Shown piece after piece: positions 1-7,397 of a stretch of DNA of 13,224 bases (its first letter is position 1; every line of letters starts with the position of its first letter). The DNA is from Bdellovibrionales bacterium (GTDB lineage: Bacteria > Bdellovibrionota > UBA2361 > JAGRAS01): assembly GCA_020434465.1 (NCBI GenBank), contig JAGRAS010000010.1:1-13224 (forward strand), in the 5' to 3' direction. Under the pieces are notes generated by a model. It had not been told where the DNA came from. It searched no databases and worked only from the letters and a program-made list of their open reading frames with translations. The translations under genes and the position numbers were made by a program.

Positions 1-514
1 TACCGGTTTCTGCTAAAGAAATCATAATTTTACTTTGCAATTGAAACAACAAAGCGTATTTATCATCAAGCTCAGTGCTGTTTTTAACTGTTGTGGTTGG
101 CTCAGGCAATTTTATTTCATCGTCCGGTAAATTATCAGCTTCCCAGTTCAATGCATCAGCCAAAACTCTCTGTACTTCATATGTAAACTGCGGAAACTCA
201 ACTGGCAAATTCAAATCTGCAAATGCCTTCACTCCAGCATTTTTTGCCCTAGTTAACTCCTGTTCAGTACCTAAAAAAACAACCGGTATGCCAAATAAAG
301 ACGCATTAGTTCCGACATTTAAAAATAACGCCTGGCTATCATCTTGGTTTTTTCCAACTCTAGCAAGAATTAACGATGGCATTGCTTCTTTAGCAAGCTG
401 CTTACTAGAAATAATATCTGGAGTTGAAGCAAGCTGCACACCAATTAGATCAAGTGCGCACCTGATATCAGAGGCTATCTTTTCATCTTTTTCAATTAGC
501 AGCACTTTTTGCAT
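1..514 (-). CDS. Degenerate receiver-domain protein (partial, C-terminus beyond left edge)
   Basis: The first 171 residues are visible; the gene runs off the left edge with no stop. Residues 1-115 have the alternating hydrophobic pattern of a CheY-like receiver: MQKVLLIEKDEK as strand 1, PSLILARVG as strand 3, IPVVFLGTE as strand 4, and AGVKAFADLNLP at the usual end. The chemistry is missing. The acidic pair reads E8-K9, the phospho-acceptor aspartate position is Ala51, and the lysine of the usual K-P pair is absent. This is therefore probably a pseudo-receiver that binds partners without phosphorylation. Residues 116-150 are acidic and Pro/Thr-rich like a linker, and a helical segment begins near 151. 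The start ATG (514) lies 3 nt after the TAG of the upstream lipoprotein gene with no clear SD, suggesting translational coupling as the last visible gene of the M16 operon. Reality of the gene is likely; function is unknown. Confidence 0.7.
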   Translation of the reverse strand, partial: MQKVLLIEKDEKIASDIRCALDLIGVQLASTPDIISSKQLAKEAMPSLILARVGKNQDDSQALFLNVGTNASLFGIPVVFLGTEQELTRAKNAGVKAFADLNLPVEFPQFTYEVQRVLADALNWEADNLPDDEIKLPEPTTTVKNSTELDDKYALLFQLQSKIMISLAETG

Positions 515-517
515 ATG

Positions 518-1228
518 CTAGCGATCAATTTGGGTTAACTCAATTGCTTGACTATACCGCGCAGGGTCATCAAGCGGATCAACTACAAGTGGTGACTTAG
601 TAATAATAGCTTTAGTCTTAACTCTTCTTGGCTCGATACCCGCTCTAACAAAATAAATACCAAGCTCTTTAGATCTCTTTTCAGCTAAACTTCTTGCATA
701 GTCAGATTTAGGATCGCTGGATTTTACATAACAAGTAATCAACAAACGTGACCAAGGGGCACGTTCCTTGTTTAACTTTGCTAGTTCTTCAACTAAAATT
801 TCAGCCGAAGGTCTCAACTTGTAAGAATCACCGAAAAAAAACAAATCCGCAGGGAATATATCTCTAGCAGGGTGTAAATCTATTCTTTTTTCATAGTGCT
901 CATTTAAGGTTTCGTGTGCAAATGCAACTTTTCTTTCGTAATCTGTTTTTGCCTGTAATTCAGCAACCTGATCTTCTAAACTATCAGCTGCATAACCTTG
1001 GATTGCACCAGCTACAAAGCCTACGCCGGCTCCAACAAAAGCTCCTGGTCCAGTGCCTGCGCTTACTTGAGCCCCAGTTATTGCACCAGTTCCTGCACCT
1101 ACAACTGCTCCTTCCAAGGCACCACTACCCTGTTTGTCAGGGCCAGGTATTGCTTTGTTGCTTGGTGAACATGCGACAAAGATAATACAGATTACTATAA
1201 AAACTATATGTATTGTTTTATGCTTCAT
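518..1228 (-). CDS. Glycine-zipper / OmpA-like lipoprotein
   Basis: A 236-residue probable lipoprotein. A hydrophobic segment (8-18) ends in the lipobox FVAC with lipidated Cys20; Ser21 at +2 favours the outer membrane by the Lol rule. Residues 36-78 are a glycine zipper of repeated GxxxG spacing (GALEGAVVGAGTGAITG and onward), as in envelope-spanning or pore-related lipoproteins. A short charged helix (82-115) follows. Residues about 126-207 resemble the OmpA C-terminal peptidoglycan-binding fold: FFFGDSYKLRPSAE, an ITCYVKSSD strand with Asp172, and LAEKRSKELGIYFVRAGI with Arg185, matching the usual Asp and Arg ligands of diaminopimelate. The match is degenerate, so binding is inferred. It lies 22 nt downstream of the M16 lipoprotein gene in the same operon. 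No strong SD is visible before the ATG. It probably anchors to peptidoglycan near the M16 pair. Confidence 0.8.
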   Translation of the reverse strand: MKHKTIHIVFIVICIIFVACSPSNKAIPGPDKQGSGALEGAVVGAGTGAITGAQVSAGTGPGAFVGAGVGFVAGAIQGYAADSLEDQVAELQAKTDYERKVAFAHETLNEHYEKRIDLHPARDIFPADLFFFGDSYKLRPSAEILVEELAKLNKERAPWSRLLITCYVKSSDPKSDYARSLAEKRSKELGIYFVRAGIEPRRVKTKAIITKSPLVVDPLDDPARYSQAIELTQIDR

Positions 1229-1250
1229 AAGATTAGGGAATTATTAAAGC

Positions 1251-2711
1251 CTAATTAACTGCATCTGACAAAAGCCTTTGGTTGAATTCTACCTCAACTA
1301 GCTCCAAATCCGCCAAAAGATTTTCGGGCTCCTTAAGAGCAGTTTTAACTGATTCTAAGGCATTATCATTTCCAACAACTACAACTAAAAGTTTATCAAA
1401 ATGCCAATGATCCTTAGCTACTTGCAGAACTTGCTCACGAGTTACATTACGTAGTCTCTCGAGATAGCCTGAATCATAGTCTTTAGGATAGTCCAATAAC
1501 TCAAGTAGTGCTGATCTTTCGATGATCTGTGAAGGGCTATCGAATCGAAATACAAAGGAATTTTCACTAGATCTTACCGTATTTTCTAACTCTGTTTTAT
1601 TTATTAAGTCTTTTTGCATCTTTTTTAGCTCCTCTAAGGAAGCCAGAAGAGCTTCTCCGGTACTTTCAGCTTTCGTTTTGACAGCAATAATGTTTTTGCC
1701 TTCAACAACGCCCGACTGAATTGCTCCATAAACACCATATGCCAAACCTTTTTGAGTTCGAATAGATTCCATTAACCTAGATCCGAATCCTCCACTGCCA
1801 AACACATCATTGAACACTTCAATTGCCATGTAATCTTTTGAAAGCCTCTTTGGGCCTCTGTGTGCTATGTAGACTGTTGATTGGGTAAAAGGTCCCTTAA
1901 CAAAATAAACAGCTGGTTTTGGTTCAAAGTTAATCATTGGAGCAGGGCCTAGACCTTCACCTCGAGCTTTCCAACTAGCTAGATATTTATCAAGCATCTG
2001 CTGAACTTTATCGCGACTTACACTTCCAGTAATTGCTAAAATTGCTTCATCTGGCTTTACAAAAAACTTTTGATGTTTAACAAGATCATTTCTGGAAATA
2101 TTTATGATATCCTTTTCAACAAAAGTATAACCATAAGGACTATTTCTGCCATAAAGCAGCTCTTTCATACTAAGGCCAGCAATTGTTGATCCATCATCTT
2201 TTCTACGACGAAGCCCTTCAAGTGTTTGACCTTTTAGTAATTTAAGTCTTGATTCCTCAAATCTAGGCCTCAGCAATACATCAGAAAAAATTTCAAATAC
2301 TTTTTCGAAGTCAGATTCTAAAGAAAAAAAGCTGATTGCTCCTTGTTCATCCGCAAACGAGCTTGTTACAGAAGCACTAAGTTCTTCTAATTTACGATCT
2401 AAGGCATCGGCAGAATATTCTCCAGCCCCACCACCTCGTAAGAGGTCTCCCATTGCAGAAACTTGAGATGATTCTTCAGGAGATACCCACAAACTGCCTC
2501 CTCTAATATACAATGTGCCACTTACTAATGGGAATTCAGAGTCCTGCAAGTAAAATACTTTTAAGCCATTGCTTAATGACCAAGTCTGAGGTTTCGGCGG
2601 ATCAAACTGTACTGGTTCAGGTAAGCTTGTTAAAAGCTTATTTTTGTTTAACCCACATGACAAACAAATGAATACTATAAATAAAAGCGTACAGTGCTTT
2701 AGAAATCTCAT
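1251..2711 (-). CDS. M16 peptidase family lipoprotein, non-catalytic subunit
   Basis: A 486-residue M16 (pitrilysin/processing peptidase-like) protein with a lipoprotein signal: hydrophobic residues 8-18 and lipobox CLSC, lipidated Cys19. The N-terminal M16 domain begins at LSNGLKVFYLQD (46-57), but the HxxEH zinc motif is absent; the equivalent stretch reads SSQVSAMGDLLRGG (81-94). The C-terminal domain keeps the family Arg/Tyr motif SIRTQKGLAYGVY (Arg318, Tyr325), which contacts substrate in M16 heterodimers. This is the standard pattern of an inactive partner that completes the cavity for a catalytic subunit. The ATG overlaps the stop of the upstream catalytic gene (ATGA), and an SD (GGAG, 2720-2723) sits 8 nt upstream inside that gene, so the two are coupled and probably made in similar amounts. 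It likely tethers the dimer to a membrane facing the periplasm. Confidence 0.9.
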   Translation of the reverse strand: MRFLKHCTLLFIVFICLSCGLNKNKLLTSLPEPVQFDPPKPQTWSLSNGLKVFYLQDSEFPLVSGTLYIRGGSLWVSPEESSQVSAMGDLLRGGGAGEYSADALDRKLEELSASVTSSFADEQGAISFFSLESDFEKVFEIFSDVLLRPRFEESRLKLLKGQTLEGLRRRKDDGSTIAGLSMKELLYGRNSPYGYTFVEKDIINISRNDLVKHQKFFVKPDEAILAITGSVSRDKVQQMLDKYLASWKARGEGLGPAPMINFEPKPAVYFVKGPFTQSTVYIAHRGPKRLSKDYMAIEVFNDVFGSGGFGSRLMESIRTQKGLAYGVYGAIQSGVVEGKNIIAVKTKAESTGEALLASLEELKKMQKDLINKTELENTVRSSENSFVFRFDSPSQIIERSALLELLDYPKDYDSGYLERLRNVTREQVLQVAKDHWHFDKLLVVVVGNDNALESVKTALKEPENLLADLELVEVEFNQRLLSDAVN

Positions 2712-4195
2712 TTACTTGGCTCCAACATTCCTACAGTTCTAGAATTTTCTGCAAAATACTGATTTGATACTCGTAAAATATCTTCCTTTGTAACTGCCAT
2801 GGATTTTTCATACCAATCAACAAGTGCTTTCCAGTTATTATAAATTAACTCAGATGATGCAAAATTTTTTGCCAATGACATATTAGAAGTAAGATGTATT
2901 AAATATTCAACAGCAGTAGCTCTTTTAGCATTATCTAGCTCTTCCTGTGTGGTTCCATGTTTTTTAAATCTTTCAAACACAGCATCAAAATTTTTAAGAA
3001 CTTCTTTGTTAGTATGCGGATGCTTTGCAGAAACAAAAAACATAACTAGATTAGGAAACGCGGCACCAGGGCCTTCATGAAAATCAAGTGAAGCAGCAAC
3101 CTGCCGTTTTTTAACCAGCTCTTCATACATTGGTGAAACAGAACTTCCAGCTAAGACTTCAAGCATCATACTAATTGCTGGATCATCCGGATGCGGATAA
3201 TTCGGCTTATGATAGGCAATTGCTAGACTTGGCGAAGCATCTCTGGTTAAAACAAATTTTCTTTGTTCAATTTGTGGTGGTTCTATTACATCAGTAAAAG
3301 CAGGATTATCCGCTTTCGGAAGCCTGCCGAAATATTTACGGATAACTTTTATTGCATTTTCAGGTACGATATCTCCTACTACGCTTACAACTATTCGTTC
3401 TGGAACATAATACTTCTTATGAAACTCAGCTGTTTGATTAGCAGTAACTCCACTTATGTCTTCTGGAAAACCAATCACTGGATTTCTGTAGGGATGAGTT
3501 AGATACGCCGTTGCTAATAACTGTTCGTAAAGACTCCCCTCTGGATCATCATCATAACGCATTCTACGCTCTTCCATAACAACATCACGCTCTTTGTAAT
3601 ATTGCCGCATAATAGGATTAAGTAGCCTTTCAGATTCCATCCATGCCCAAAATTCAAACGCGTTTTTTGGAAAATTTACAAAGAAATTAGTTAATTCTTT
3701 ATCAGTTGTAGCATTTTGCTCAGAGGCACCTCTTTCACGATATAACCTGGTAAAAGCTTCACTATCCCAGATTTCAGAAAGCTCTTGATGCAACTGTTGC
3801 CATTTTTCTAATTGCTCACTACTTAACTCTCTTGCACCATTTGAATTTTTAGCAAGTTCTTCAATCTGATCCAAAATCTTTTTTTCTTTTGTAAAATCTT
3901 TTGTCCCAACTTCTTCGGTGCCTTTAAATGCCATATGCTCAAGCATATGTGAGATTCCTGTGCTCCCTACTTTCTCATCAACTCCACCAACTCTCACACT
4001 AACTACTCCAGCAAAAACTGGGGCAAAATCTCTGCGATATAAAATTACTCGCAAGCCGTTTTCAAGTTGATAAAACTTTACATTATTCTCAAGATCTTTA
4101 AGCGCGTCATGAGATAAAGAAACATCTGCAAAAGTTTGCAAAGGTACTAAAAAGAGCACTAAGTTTACTATTAAGAATCTAAAAGCATTAGTCAT
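2708..4195 (-). CDS. M16 family zinc metallopeptidase, catalytic subunit
   Basis: A 495-residue secreted M16 peptidase. A signal peptide (hydrophobic 6-20, cleavage likely after TFA23) directs it to the periplasm. The inverted zinc motif ISHMLEHMAFKGT gives ligands His83 and His87 with catalytic Glu86. The third ligand should be Glu208 or Glu209 in VVMEERRMRYDDDPEG. An extra charged helical segment of about 45 residues (108-155) lies between these, longer than in mitochondrial-type enzymes but seen in some bacterial M16 proteins. The second M16 domain spans roughly 265-480. It is the first gene of the operon, with no gene directly upstream on its strand, and overlaps the non-catalytic lipoprotein partner by 4 bp. 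It probably degrades or processes peptides in the periplasm as a heterodimer. Its start codon lacks a good SD; the signal peptide supports this start. Substrate is unknown. Confidence 0.93.
   Translation of the reverse strand: MTNAFRFLIVNLVLFLVPLQTFADVSLSHDALKDLENNVKFYQLENGLRVILYRRDFAPVFAGVVSVRVGGVDEKVGSTGISHMLEHMAFKGTEEVGTKDFTKEKKILDQIEELAKNSNGARELSSEQLEKWQQLHQELSEIWDSEAFTRLYRERGASEQNATTDKELTNFFVNFPKNAFEFWAWMESERLLNPIMRQYYKERDVVMEERRMRYDDDPEGSLYEQLLATAYLTHPYRNPVIGFPEDISGVTANQTAEFHKKYYVPERIVVSVVGDIVPENAIKVIRKYFGRLPKADNPAFTDVIEPPQIEQRKFVLTRDASPSLAIAYHKPNYPHPDDPAISMMLEVLAGSSVSPMYEELVKKRQVAASLDFHEGPGAAFPNLVMFFVSAKHPHTNKEVLKNFDAVFERFKKHGTTQEELDNAKRATAVEYLIHLTSNMSLAKNFASSELIYNNWKALVDWYEKSMAVTKEDILRVSNQYFAENSRTVGMLEPSK
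2720..2723 (-). promoter_or_regulatory. Ribosome binding site for the M16 lipoprotein gene
   Basis: GGAG on the minus strand, 8 nt before the ATG at 2711, located inside the last codons of the catalytic M16 gene. Together with the ATGA overlap it supports the chosen start and coupled translation. Confidence 0.7.
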
Positions 4196-4390
4196 AATAG
4201 TAGATACTGTTACAAAATATAATGAATTGGGAAAGGGATACTAAATCACTTTTTTGAGACAATATTAAAAATCAACATTTTTTTTCCTTTTAAGCATAGG
4301 GATGTCACTGCAAGCGCATTTAAAAACTGCTTGTCTTCCTGTCCAGCTAAGGCTGTGCAGCCCAATATGTAATAATCTATTGAATGATAA
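4196..4390. other. Intergenic spacer with a GC-richer, coding-like core; possible interspersed repeat
   Basis: A 195-nt gap between the kinase stop and the M16 operon start. The part near 4296-4365 is visibly richer in G and C than the AT-rich flanks. On the minus strand it is open in two frames. One (stop 4246-4248) contains the tract LAGQEDKQFLNALAVTSL and is open back into the kinase end. The other follows the kinase TAG in frame for 41 codons, contains SWTGRQAVFKCACSDI, and stops at 4265-4267. Neither has a convincing start or SD. GGCTG-TG-CAGCC at about 4351-4362 is a small palindrome, but no T tract follows. AATATA at 4216-4221 (TATATT on the minus strand) could be the -10 of the M16 operon, without a clear -35. 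It could be a short repeat element, a degraded gene end or an sRNA; confidence applies to its being unusual, not to a class. Confidence 0.35.
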
Positions 4391-5518
4391 CTATTTTTTA
4401 GGTTTGTAAATCGGTAAAACTAAACTTACTGCTGCTCCACCATCTTCTCGATTCTCAAACTCTAGACGGCCACTATTGATATTTGCATAACGCCCCGCAA
4501 TTGCCAGGCCAAGCCCGCCACCTTGTTGCTCTAATTTATCACGATCGATCTGACCAAATACATCAATGGCTTCTTTAACTCTTTCTGCATCAAGACCAAT
4601 TCCTCTGTCTCTTATTTCAAGAGCAACTTCTTGATCTAATCTATAAGTACAAAATTCAATTGCCTTTCGATCGAAAGAAAATTTAACTGCATTATGAACT
4701 AGCCTTCTAAGAATATCTTCTATTTGTTCGGCATAAACAAAAACATTAATCCCTGAACTTCTAAAATTTGATTTAACTTTAAACCCTCTTTCCAAAGTCT
4801 CTTGCTCTATCCATTCGAATACATGCTCAGCAATTGAATCTACTGGGATTACTTTTGCTCGGGAATCAAAAACTCTCTTTGCAATTCCAGCTTCTATTTG
4901 TTGAAGCAGCATAAAGTCGTTTACAAGCCTCTCTAGGCGCATCCCGCCACGTTGTATTGCTTCAAGCAAATTTCTAATTTTATCATCAACAACGCCATTA
5001 TTCTGCTCTAAAAGCAGTTCTGTTCCTGTGTTAATTGCCACCAGTGGAGTTCTAAATTCATGTGAAAGAGTATGAATTACTCGTTTCCTATACGATTCAT
5101 ATCTTTCATCTGATAGATTTTTTAAATTTTTGCTGCGATTAACTTTACCTTTAATCATTGCAATCAAAGCTTTAGGATCAAATGGTTTTACTACATAATC
5201 GTCTGCGCCACTAGATTTACCAGAATAGATTTCATCTTCTTCGCTTAAAGCTGTTAAGAAAACAAATGGAATATGAGAAAATTCAGGGTTTTTTCTAATT
5301 CTTTCATGTAACTCATAGCCACCCATTTGTGGCATCATCACATCACAAACAATTACATCTACATTTTTTTTATCAAGAACATCCAACGCTTCTTTACCGT
5401 TGGTAGAGGTATAAACACGATAGTTTTCGGCCTTAAACAGACTGTTAAGTACATTGGTAATTAATGGGTTGTCATCAACCACTAAAATGGATGCCGACTC
5501 TAGATTTTCACGGTTCAA
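4391..5518 (-). CDS. Cytosolic receiver-histidine kinase (REC-HisKA-HATPase)
   Basis: A 375-residue two-component protein with no membrane segment. The receiver (about 9-125) is intact: acidic pair Asp15-Asp16, phospho-acceptor Asp59 (IVCDVMMP), Thr89 and Lys111 (VVKPFDP). A short helical linker leads to HisKA with H-box LSHEFRTPL, phospho-His153. The HATPase domain has N-box RRLVHNAVKF (Asn276), G1 EIRDRGIGL (Asp303), F-box DVFGQ (about 319-323) and G2 GGGLGLA (from 333). This order lets an upstream kinase phosphorylate the receiver to control the attached kinase, or allows relay inside one chain; both are inference. No sensor domain is present, so input must come through the receiver or a partner. 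The start is TTG at 5518, supported by SD GGAG 8 nt upstream and by the receiver beginning at residue 11; no other start precedes the domain. It is divergent from fabD, and its partner regulator is not in view. Confidence 0.93.
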   Translation of the reverse strand: MNRENLESASILVVDDNPLITNVLNSLFKAENYRVYTSTNGKEALDVLDKKNVDVIVCDVMMPQMGGYELHERIRKNPEFSHIPFVFLTALSEEDEIYSGKSSGADDYVVKPFDPKALIAMIKGKVNRSKNLKNLSDERYESYRKRVIHTLSHEFRTPLVAINTGTELLLEQNNGVVDDKIRNLLEAIQRGGMRLERLVNDFMLLQQIEAGIAKRVFDSRAKVIPVDSIAEHVFEWIEQETLERGFKVKSNFRSSGINVFVYAEQIEDILRRLVHNAVKFSFDRKAIEFCTYRLDQEVALEIRDRGIGLDAERVKEAIDVFGQIDRDKLEQQGGGLGLAIAGRYANINSGRLEFENREDGGAAVSLVLPIYKPKK

Positions 5519-5526
5519 CGCTTTTA

Positions 5527-5530
5527 CTCC
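5527..5530 (-). promoter_or_regulatory. Ribosome binding site deciding a TTG start
   Basis: GGAG on the minus strand, 8 nt before TTG at 5518. It selects this rare start codon for the receiver-kinase gene. Confidence 0.65.
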
Positions 5531-5707
5531 AATAAGGATTGGAAAAACGAACCTGTATGCCTAAATAAAATATGAACTCAAACCACACTACAGTAATTAT
5601 GAATATCGACCGGGATAATTGCTTACTAAAGCGATATTTTGGCTAATAACTATAAGAATTATAATAGCTTAGAAAGACACTCTAAAAACTGACTTTTTAA
5701 ACATATT

Positions 5708-5735
5708 TTGTTAATAAGTAAGCGCTATTTAGAAT
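5708..5735 (+). promoter_or_regulatory. Candidate promoter for fabD
   Basis: TTGTTA (5708-5713, 4/6 to TTGACA), 16-nt spacer, TAGAAT (5730-5735, 5/6 to TATAAT). Transcription would begin near 5742, giving a short leader of about 15 nt with the SD close to its start. A perfect TATAAT also occurs at 5660-5665 with only a weak -35 (TTTTGG, 5637-5642, spacer 17). The rest of the 5519-5750 spacer shows no gene; it must also hold the promoter of the divergent kinase gene, which I could not pick out. Confidence 0.4.
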
Positions 5736-5747
5736 TGTTTAAAAAAT

Positions 5748-5751
5748 AAGG
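5748..5751 (+). promoter_or_regulatory. Ribosome binding site of fabD, choosing ATG 5757 over GTG 5751
   Basis: AAGG (within AAGGTG) lies 5 nt before ATG 5757. The in-frame GTG at 5751 overlaps this site and would have no SD of its own, so the ATG is preferred. Confidence 0.65.
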
Positions 5752-5756
5752 TGCAT

Positions 5757-6689
5757 ATGTCTAAATTCGAAAATTTATTAGCTCTATTTCCTGGCCAAGG
5801 TTCCCAAGTTGTTGGCATGGGAAAATCTTTTTTTGATAATTTTGAAATTGCAAAAAAAATGTTTGCTCAAGCTGATGAAGCCCTTGGCTATTCATTATCG
5901 AAGTTATGTTTTGAAGGTCCAGAAACTGATCTTACACTTACGCAAAATACACAACCTGCAATCCTTACAGTTAGTTCAATTGCATTTCAACTATTGAATG
6001 AGAAACTTAATGGAGAGCTTAAACCTGTAGCTGCTGCCGGACATAGTCTTGGCGAATACTCTGCCTTGGTAGCTGCTGGCGCATTAGATTTTCAAGAGGC
6101 AGTTTTGCTTGTTCATAAGCGTGGAAAATATATGCAAGAAGCTGTTCCTGCTGGCACAGGTAAAATGCTAGCAGTCCTTAAGAAGGAGCCAGATGAAATA
6201 CAAGCAGCGATAAATAAAGTAGAAGACGGAATTGTGCAAATTGCAAATATTAATTCTCCAGGCCAAATTGTAGTTGCAGGTGAAAAAAATGCTGTAGATA
6301 AATTTGCTACTGAACTTGGTAATGCAAAGATAATCGAATTACCCGTATCTGCTCCTTTCCACTGCTCTCTTATGAAGCCTGCAGAAGAGAAACTAGCTGT
6401 TGATTTAGATGCAACAACTTTTAAAGATTGTAACTTCCCAGTTTATGCTAATTATACTGCCGAGCCAGTGCTAAAAGGTTTAGATGCTAGGGAGCTTCTT
6501 AAAAAACAAGTTTGTGGGACTGTAAGATGGGTTGAATCTATGCAGGCAGTTGCAAGCCAAAAGAATATTAGCAATGCAATTGAATTTGGCGCTGGAAAAG
6601 TTTTAGTTGGTTTACTAAAACGAATCGAGAAAGATATTACTGGTTTCTCTGTTTCAAATGATTTAGAGTTAAGCTCATTGCTAAGCTAG
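5757..6689 (+). CDS. fabD: Malonyl-CoA:ACP transacylase
   Basis: 310 residues from the chosen ATG, the usual FabD length. It transfers malonyl from CoA to acyl carrier protein in the cytosol, supplying the extender unit for type II fatty acid synthesis. Motifs, numbered from ATG 5757: oxyanion-hole Gln14 in FPGQGSQ, nucleophile Ser97 in GHSLGEYSALVAAG, malonyl-carboxylate Arg122 in HKRGKYMQ, and catalytic His202 in SAPFHCSLM. NSPGQIVVAG near 166-175 is also typical. All catalytic residues are present, so it should be active. FabD genes usually sit with fabH, fabG, acpP and fabF; here none is adjacent and the gene appears monocistronic, divergent from a kinase gene and convergent with an outer-membrane protein gene. 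A clear terminator is not visible in the 49 nt after the stop. Confidence 0.97.
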   Translation: MSKFENLLALFPGQGSQVVGMGKSFFDNFEIAKKMFAQADEALGYSLSKLCFEGPETDLTLTQNTQPAILTVSSIAFQLLNEKLNGELKPVAAAGHSLGEYSALVAAGALDFQEAVLLVHKRGKYMQEAVPAGTGKMLAVLKKEPDEIQAAINKVEDGIVQIANINSPGQIVVAGEKNAVDKFATELGNAKIIELPVSAPFHCSLMKPAEEKLAVDLDATTFKDCNFPVYANYTAEPVLKGLDARELLKKQVCGTVRWVESMQAVASQKNISNAIEFGAGKVLVGLLKRIEKDITGFSVSNDLELSSLLS

Positions 6690-6738
6690 CTTCGCTTGCT
6701 GTGGCTCTATTAGATCATCTGTACCACCAACTTGTAAT

Positions 6739-7302
6739 TTACCACTTAAAGTTCAAACCAACATTAGCGCCAAAACCACTCAAATCATAATCAGCAGTGA
6801 TGTTGGTAAAATCTAAGCCATCAAAATTGGAAAGATCCCCTCTGATCTCAGATTCTACATGTCTGTAATTAAGTTCAGCAAAAATTCCAAAGCCTAGAGG
6901 AAGTTCAAATTCTAAACCAGTTGCTAAATACCAACCCCACTCGTTTCTAATTGATACATTTTGCGAAGCATCAAAAAAGTAATACCCTAACCCAGCACTA
7001 GCGTATGGACTTAATAGCGGTAAATCTGGCCTAAATGCCAAGCCAAATTCTAAAGGCGTTGCTTGAATATCTGGTTCGTTATTTTTGGTAAGATCATTAT
7101 ATCTGCTTATTCGAAACTCAAATTGAAAAGGATCACTAATCACAGGAAATGCAAATCTTGCACCTAAACCAAATGCGTCCTCACCATCTTCTGTGCCCCA
7201 GTAGCTGGAATAAACTCCAAGATCAACATCTTCGGCTATAACTTTAAACGGAGAAAAAAGTGAAACACAAAGAACGGAAGATAGTACTAAAAACCATTTC
7301 AT
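6739..7302 (-). CDS. Small outer-membrane beta-barrel protein
   Basis: A 187-residue exported protein. Residues 1-23 form a signal peptide with cleavage after VIA. The rest alternates polar and hydrophobic/aromatic residues in about eight strands, such as YASAGLGYYFFDAS, WGWYLATGLEFELP and FGIFAELNYRHVESE, and it ends in GLNFKW, a terminal aromatic strand of the kind recognised by the BAM complex. Size and pattern match the eight-stranded porin-like or OmpW/OmpX-type barrel group; no enzyme signature (for example PagL) can be supported. The start ATG has GGGG 8 nt upstream (7311-7314), which is acceptable. It is separated by 95 nt from the binding-protein gene upstream on the same strand and may have its own promoter: TTGCAG (7367-7372) and CAGAAT (7344-7349) with 17-nt spacing on the minus strand, a weak match. 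Specific role unknown. Confidence 0.85.
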   Translation of the reverse strand: MKWFLVLSSVLCVSLFSPFKVIAEDVDLGVYSSYWGTEDGEDAFGLGARFAFPVISDPFQFEFRISRYNDLTKNNEPDIQATPLEFGLAFRPDLPLLSPYASAGLGYYFFDASQNVSIRNEWGWYLATGLEFELPLGFGIFAELNYRHVESEIRGDLSNFDGLDFTNITADYDLSGFGANVGLNFKW

Positions 7303-7397
7303 AAAAATATCCCCAAAAACCAGCAGTAATTGCTAATATGTTTATTCTGAACTTGAAATTTAAAGACTGCAAGGGGAAAAACAAACTTAAAAGCAAT

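Noticed and set aside
75..521. Plus-strand open frame of 148 codons
   Set aside because: It lies opposite the receiver-like gene, which has better start context, the receiver hydrophobic pattern and operon placement; the plus-strand product is Ser-rich and shows no motif.
1232..1255. ATTAGG...CCTAAT inverted repeat between the M16 lipoprotein and OmpA-like genes
   Set aside because: A 6-bp AT-rich stem with a 12-nt loop spanning a stop codon is within chance expectation and has no T tract.
4345..4366. GGCTG-TG-CAGCC palindrome as a terminator of the kinase gene
   Set aside because: The loop is too small and no T tract follows on the minus strand.
4268..4393. Readthrough of the kinase TAG into 41 further in-frame codons
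   Set aside because: The kinase domain is already complete before the TAG, and the extension coincides with the odd island that is also open in another frame, so an element is the simpler reading.
6680..6700. AAGCTAGCTT palindrome at the fabD stop as a terminator
   Set aside because: The palindrome has no loop and no T-rich tail.
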